From an uncultured bacterium (GTDB lineage Bacteria; Patescibacteriota; Minisyncoccia; Phycocordibacterales; UBA9973): DNA of 32,636 bases. Below, piece after piece: positions 29,835-32,636 of this stretch (the stretch's first letter is position 1; every line of letters starts with the position of its first letter). The notes beneath the pieces were generated by a model. The model made no database searches. It saw only the letters and a list, made by a program, of their open reading frames with translations, and had not been told where the DNA came from. The stretch is taken from NCBI GenBank assembly GCA_937895515.1, contig CALAYS010000207.1, positions 1 through 32,636 on the forward strand, given 5' to 3'. Both the position numbers and the translations under genes were made by a program.

Positions 29835-31625
29835 ATGAAATCTTATATAAAAAGAGTTTTTTCTCTTGACTATCGTTCAATTGCCGCTCTTCGAATCATT
29901 ATTGGACTGACATTATTGTTTGATGTTATTCAACGGTCCACCTCTCTTATTGCGCATTATACTGATCTTGGGCTTTTGCCACGGAGTGAACTTTTTCGAA
30001 TAGATAATTACAATGGGTATTGGTCACTGCATTTTATAAATGGTTCACCGCTTTTTATAAGTATACTTTTTATAATTGCTGGGGTATTTGCATTAATGAT
30101 GATAGTTGGTTATAAAACCCGAATTGCAACTATTGTTTCATTTATAATGTTGATATCAATACATAACAGAAACCCAATGGTGTTGCAGGGCGGAGATGTA
30201 GCATTGCGGGTGATTCTTTTTTGGATGATCTTTATGCCACTATCTAATCGTTTTTCTTTAGATAATATTTTAAATAAAACTAAAAATTTAATAGAAAGTA
30301 ATAATTATTTTGCTATTCCCGGAATTATTTATAGTTTACAGTTCATTTCTATTTATTTTTTTGCTGGGTTTATGAAAGATGGTGCGCCATGGGTTAGTAC
30401 TTATAATGCAGTTGGTTTAACTTTGGCCTTGGATCAGTTTACAACTTATTTTGGTGTATGGCTTAAATCAATGCCAAAAATTCTGCCAATTATAACCATC
30501 TTTACTCTTTGGTTGGAAAGATATCTTTTTGTATTTTTTATTTTCCCATTTAAAAATTCATGGGCAAGATTAATAGGTGTATTCTTAGCAGCAATGCTAA
30601 TGATTGGAATTAATTTATCATTAAAACTGGGTCTATTTGGAATGATTATGGTGGCAATTTCCATAGGACTTTTGCCTGGGGTCTTTTGGGATAAAATAAT
30701 TAATCCAATTCGTTTTTATTTTATAAATAAAAGTAAAAATAATTTTACAATTTTTTATGATTTTGAATGTGGTTTTTGTTATAAAATGGTCCATGTTATA
30801 AAAACTTTATTTTTACTTCATCCTGGAACTGTTATTCTACCTGCATCGAGTGATCAGCAAATTCAAGATTTGATGGATCAAAAAAATTCTTGGGTTGTTA
30901 AAGACCCACAGAGTAATTTATATACTGGTTTTTCAGCTTTTGTTTGTATATTACGATCAAGCTTTTTGTTTAAAATTTTCACACCTTTTTTAAAAATAAA
31001 ACCAATCTCTTTTATTGGTGAGAAAATTTATCGTTTAGTTGCAAATAATCGCGCATTAACTTGTAATACTCATATTGTTAATTCACAATATAAAACTGAT
31101 ATTTATTTAAAAACTTTGCGCAATAGTGTTTTGATTATTTTATTTGGAACAGTAACAATTTGGAATATTCATTATTTACCTAAATATACAAAAATAAATG
31201 TTCACCCTGTTTTAGAAAAAATTCTTTTTGTAGTTAGACTTGATCAAAAATGGGGGATGTTTGCACCCTATCCGACAACAAATGATGGATTCTATGTTAT
31301 TCCAGGAATACTAGCTGACAGGTCCAATGTAGACGTTTATACGGGCAGTCATACAATTTCTTATGATAAACCACAGCACATGTCCGATACTTATAAAAAC
31401 CAACGCTGGCAAAAATACTTAATGAATATTTGGGATGATAATTATAAAGAATATCGTTTAGGTTATGCTCGTTATTTATGTAGAACTTGGGATGAGAATC
31501 ATTATAAAGAACAAGAGCTAATGAAGTTTTCAATAGTTTATATTTTAGAAAATACCGACATTAATACACTAGAAGAACAACCACTGCAGCAGTTAGTAAT
31601 TTGGGAACATAATTGTTTAGGTTAA
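29835..31625 (+). CDS. HTTM membrane domain fused to a DCC (DUF393) thiol-redox-like domain
   Basis: The N-terminal 285 residues are strongly hydrophobic with several membrane helices and look like an HTTM domain, related to vitamin K-dependent gamma-carboxylase (RIIIGLTLLFDV near the start, HNRNPMVLQGGDVALR at about 110). Residues about 300-410 form a DCC/DUF393 domain: FTIFYDFECGFC with D309 and the C-x2-C pair C312/C315, where the usual signature is YDGxCxxC. Another hydrophobic helix (about 430-450) and a C-terminal domain of about 140 residues with W-rich patches follow. HTTM and DUF393 genes often sit side by side in other bacteria; here they are one 596-aa protein. A role in thiol chemistry at the membrane is inference. 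The start is leaderless-type. Confidence 0.85.
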   Translation: MKSYIKRVFSLDYRSIAALRIIIGLTLLFDVIQRSTSLIAHYTDLGLLPRSELFRIDNYNGYWSLHFINGSPLFISILFIIAGVFALMMIVGYKTRIATIVSFIMLISIHNRNPMVLQGGDVALRVILFWMIFMPLSNRFSLDNILNKTKNLIESNNYFAIPGIIYSLQFISIYFFAGFMKDGAPWVSTYNAVGLTLALDQFTTYFGVWLKSMPKILPIITIFTLWLERYLFVFFIFPFKNSWARLIGVFLAAMLMIGINLSLKLGLFGMIMVAISIGLLPGVFWDKIINPIRFYFINKSKNNFTIFYDFECGFCYKMVHVIKTLFLLHPGTVILPASSDQQIQDLMDQKNSWVVKDPQSNLYTGFSAFVCILRSSFLFKIFTPFLKIKPISFIGEKIYRLVANNRALTCNTHIVNSQYKTDIYLKTLRNSVLIILFGTVTIWNIHYLPKYTKINVHPVLEKILFVVRLDQKWGMFAPYPTTNDGFYVIPGILADRSNVDVYTGSHTISYDKPQHMSDTYKNQRWQKYLMNIWDDNYKEYRLGYARYLCRTWDENHYKEQELMKFSIVYILENTDINTLEEQPLQQLVIWEHNCLG

Positions 31626-31651
31626 AAGATTACATTAATAAAATTTTACCT

Positions 31652-31696
31652 CACCTATAAACCCTCTCCATCTAAAATAGAGAGGGGAATTTGGTG
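31652..31696. repeat. Intergenic hairpin with CCTCTC/GAGAGG stem
   Basis: CCCTCTC and GAGAGGG face each other, and the flanks CACC and GGTG extend an imperfect stem. It may terminate the HTTM-DCC gene, although the T-run is weak. Its make-up is like the CCCTCCC/GGGAGGG hairpin near 17.24 kb. Confidence 0.55.
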
Positions 31697-31743
31697 TTAA
31701 TATACTAAAAGTTTATATATATTTACTTTTATTTTATATATGT

Positions 31744-31770
31744 TATAATAAACACATAAACAAACAAAGG
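31744..31770 (+). promoter_or_regulatory. -10 box and Shine-Dalgarno-like AAAGG of the 31779 frame
   Basis: TATAAT (31744-31749) gives a leader of about 22 bases. AAAGG (31766-31770) lies 8 bases before the ATG, the only Shine-Dalgarno-like start that I see among native genes here. Confidence 0.5.
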
Positions 31771-31778
31771 CGTATATC

Positions 31779-31988
31779 ATGTATAATGTAGAAATTTTGC
31801 TAATTCGTGCGTGTAAATCCAATAACCCAGAAAAGCGTCTAGCAAGTGTATACCGTCGTTTTTTCTATTCTGGTAAAATGGAAACATTTGATTTGTTAAT
31901 TATTTTAAACAATTTATGCGAAACGCATCTTCCCAATCCTCTGTCGACATCTGGTGGCTGTACCCAGATGCGGGACCAGGTCCGTTAA
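31779..31988 (+). pseudogene. Small native gene running into foreign sequence (chimeric frame)
   Basis: The first 46 or so codons (MYNVEILLIRACKSNNPEKR onward, up to about 31915) are AT-rich, native in style and preceded by a promoter and AAAGG. From about 31915 the frame continues into GC-rich DNA whose minus strand encodes an SDR, and it ends at TAA 31986-31988. The last 20 or so residues are therefore an accident. The true 3' end is not in the window. The native part is helical and basic and matches no family I recognise. Confidence 0.6.
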
Positions 31989-32223
31989 TAACAAGAACGT
32001 CCGGGAGTGCATCCTGCGCGCGCAGTTCATCAATGCAATTGGAGATTGATTCGTCATTCCGGAAATCCAGCCTGCTAGCTTCACCAGCTGCGGATCCCGC
32101 CATTCTTGATGACGTGGGAATGACTCGCAATCCACGAGCGGCAAGCGCGCTGGTGATACCCGCGCCCAGCCCTGATGTGCCGCCACATACAAGCGCTGTC
32201 TTCTGAGCTTGTTCAGTTGTCAT
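31900..32223 (-). pseudogene. Truncated short-chain dehydrogenase/reductase (SDR)
   Basis: The N-terminal 105 residues are a clear Rossmann fold: LVCGGTSGLG (glycine motif, 12-20) and a VINGPGP segment in the place of the family NAG motif. The reading then reaches AFRIN, where the next helix should continue, and breaks into AT-rich native DNA, stopping at 31900. The catalytic Ser-Tyr-Lys region is missing, so it cannot be an active enzyme as shown. It follows a DUF1330 gene on the same strand. Base composition differs sharply from the rest of the window. Confidence 0.85.
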
Positions 32224-32590
32224 GAAAGTTCTAAAAAATGAGTCATCGGTGCGTCATCAACGTGAAGATCGTGACCTATCCATAAATTGAATCGCCTTAC
32301 TCAAAACCTTCTACGATCACAATTTCTCCGATTGCTGCTGGCGCCCTGAGTTTTATCAACTCTTGATATTCCGGCGAGTGATAGAACGCACGTGCGTGGT
32401 CAATATCCAGAAACCTCACAATAACAAGACGCCCATCGAAATCTGCTCCTTCGAGAGTCTCATGGTGTCCCCCGCGGACGAGGAACTCACCTCCGAATGA
32501 CTTTATTACTGCAGGTGAACGTGCAATGTAGGCTTTATAGGTTTCAGGGTCAGTGATGCGAACGCGCGCGAGTAGGTAAGCGAACATGTA
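31912..32590. other. GC-rich foreign or chimeric segment
   Basis: The segment is visibly richer in G and C than the other 31.9 kb, with no leaderless promoters. Its gene families (SDR, DUF1330) are typical of larger free-living bacteria. The left edge cuts through both the native 31779 frame and the SDR gene. The right edge lies just upstream of the DUF1330 start, where AT-rich sequence resumes. Confidence 0.75.
32297..32587 (-). CDS. DUF1330 family protein, 96 aa
   Basis: With ATG at 32585-32587 the protein is 96 aa and has the DUF1330 pattern: AYLLARVRITDPETYKAY at the start, SFGGEFLVRGG in the middle, RFLDIDHARAFYHSPEYQ, then GEIVIVEGF at the end. This is a small dimeric alpha/beta-barrel (ferredoxin-like) family of unknown role, often near oxidoreductases. 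An in-frame extension to 32626 (MKKKFNQKK...) is AT-rich and probably not real. It lies 73 bases upstream of the truncated SDR in the same foreign block. Confidence 0.85.
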   Translation of the reverse strand: MFAYLLARVRITDPETYKAYIARSPAVIKSFGGEFLVRGGHHETLEGADFDGRLVIVRFLDIDHARAFYHSPEYQELIKLRAPAAIGEIVIVEGFE

Positions 32591-32596
32591 TCTTTC

Positions 32597-32636
32597 GTCT
32601 TTTTTTTGATTAAATTTCTTCTTCAATTGAAGAATC
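32597..32636. other. AT-rich end of the window with a palindrome
   Basis: A T-run is followed by a perfect 16-base palindrome TTCTTCAATTGAAGAA (32619-32634). No gene is visible. If the window end is also a contig end, the palindrome may be an assembly or amplification artefact. Confidence 0.4.

Noticed and set aside
31914..32206. Other frames of 92 and 96 codons in the GC-rich segment
   Set aside because: Open frames are expected by chance in GC-rich DNA; the SDR frame has the family motifs and the others do not.
32588..32626. Longer DUF1330 protein starting MKKKFNQKK
   Set aside because: The extra 13 codons are AT-rich, not part of the family, and cross the composition change; ATG 32585-32587 gives the normal length.
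1..32636. CRISPR array
   Set aside because: No regularly spaced direct repeats of 20-40 bases were found; the three GC-rich repeats are kilobases apart.

Overview
The window looks like a chromosomal piece of an ultra-small bacterium of the Candidate Phyla Radiation (Patescibacteria, most like Paceibacteria/Parcubacteria). This is inferred from the sequence style. The DNA is AT-rich, genes are tightly packed, and there are almost no Shine-Dalgarno sequences. Many genes have a TATAAT-like -10 box 5-10 bases before the ATG, so their mRNAs should be nearly leaderless. Many membrane-anchored or secreted proteins match no well-known family. All 24 native genes with a visible stop end in TAA (19) or TAG (5), never TGA.

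Layout from left to right. (1) 1-1400: the tail of a lysine-rich gene with a strong terminator, a GC-rich repeat, a NYN-domain nuclease gene (minus) and a small unknown gene. (2) 1403-6660: pnp behind a long folded leader, a membrane-anchored unknown, a DksA/TraR-type zinc-finger gene, and a YifB/ComM Mg-chelatase-like AAA+ gene. (3) 6677-9283 (minus): a two-gene unit with its own conventional promoter. It encodes an HTH-like protein and a 653-aa GHKL ATPase carrying two predicted Ig-like domains. It is the best candidate here for an undescribed system. (4) 9368-17140: a LysM-M23 peptidoglycan hydrolase (minus), then divergently a DHH-phosphoesterase-like protein coupled to a 1339-aa coiled-coil/membrane protein, then a small helical gene. 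(5) 17146-20556: a hairpin repeat, a G-quadruplex motif, a PcrA/UvrD-type helicase, a small unknown and ksgA/rsmA. (6) 20605-27202: four consecutive exported or membrane genes of 104, 306, 1199 and 574 aa, probably one cell-envelope assembly. (7) 27221-31625: rplS, a secreted peptidoglycan-binding protein, tRNA-Leu(GAG) (minus), a membrane protein with a pilin-like tail, tRNA-His(GTG) followed by a tRNA-His-derived folded element, and an HTTM + DCC thiol-redox fusion. (8) 31779-32636: a small native reading frame runs into visibly GC-rich DNA holding a truncated SDR gene and a DUF1330 gene. This is either an assembly chimera or a very recent insertion.

Housekeeping roles (RNA decay, ribosome and rRNA maturation, DNA repair, tRNAs) are interspersed with envelope genes. 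Two kinds of intergenic DNA stand out. One is a three-copy GC-rich hairpin repeat sharing the 18-base core GGATCCTCGGACGGCTCG. The other is a set of tRNA-His-derived direct and inverted repeats near 29.6-29.8 kb. No CRISPR array, transposase, integrase or replication origin was seen.
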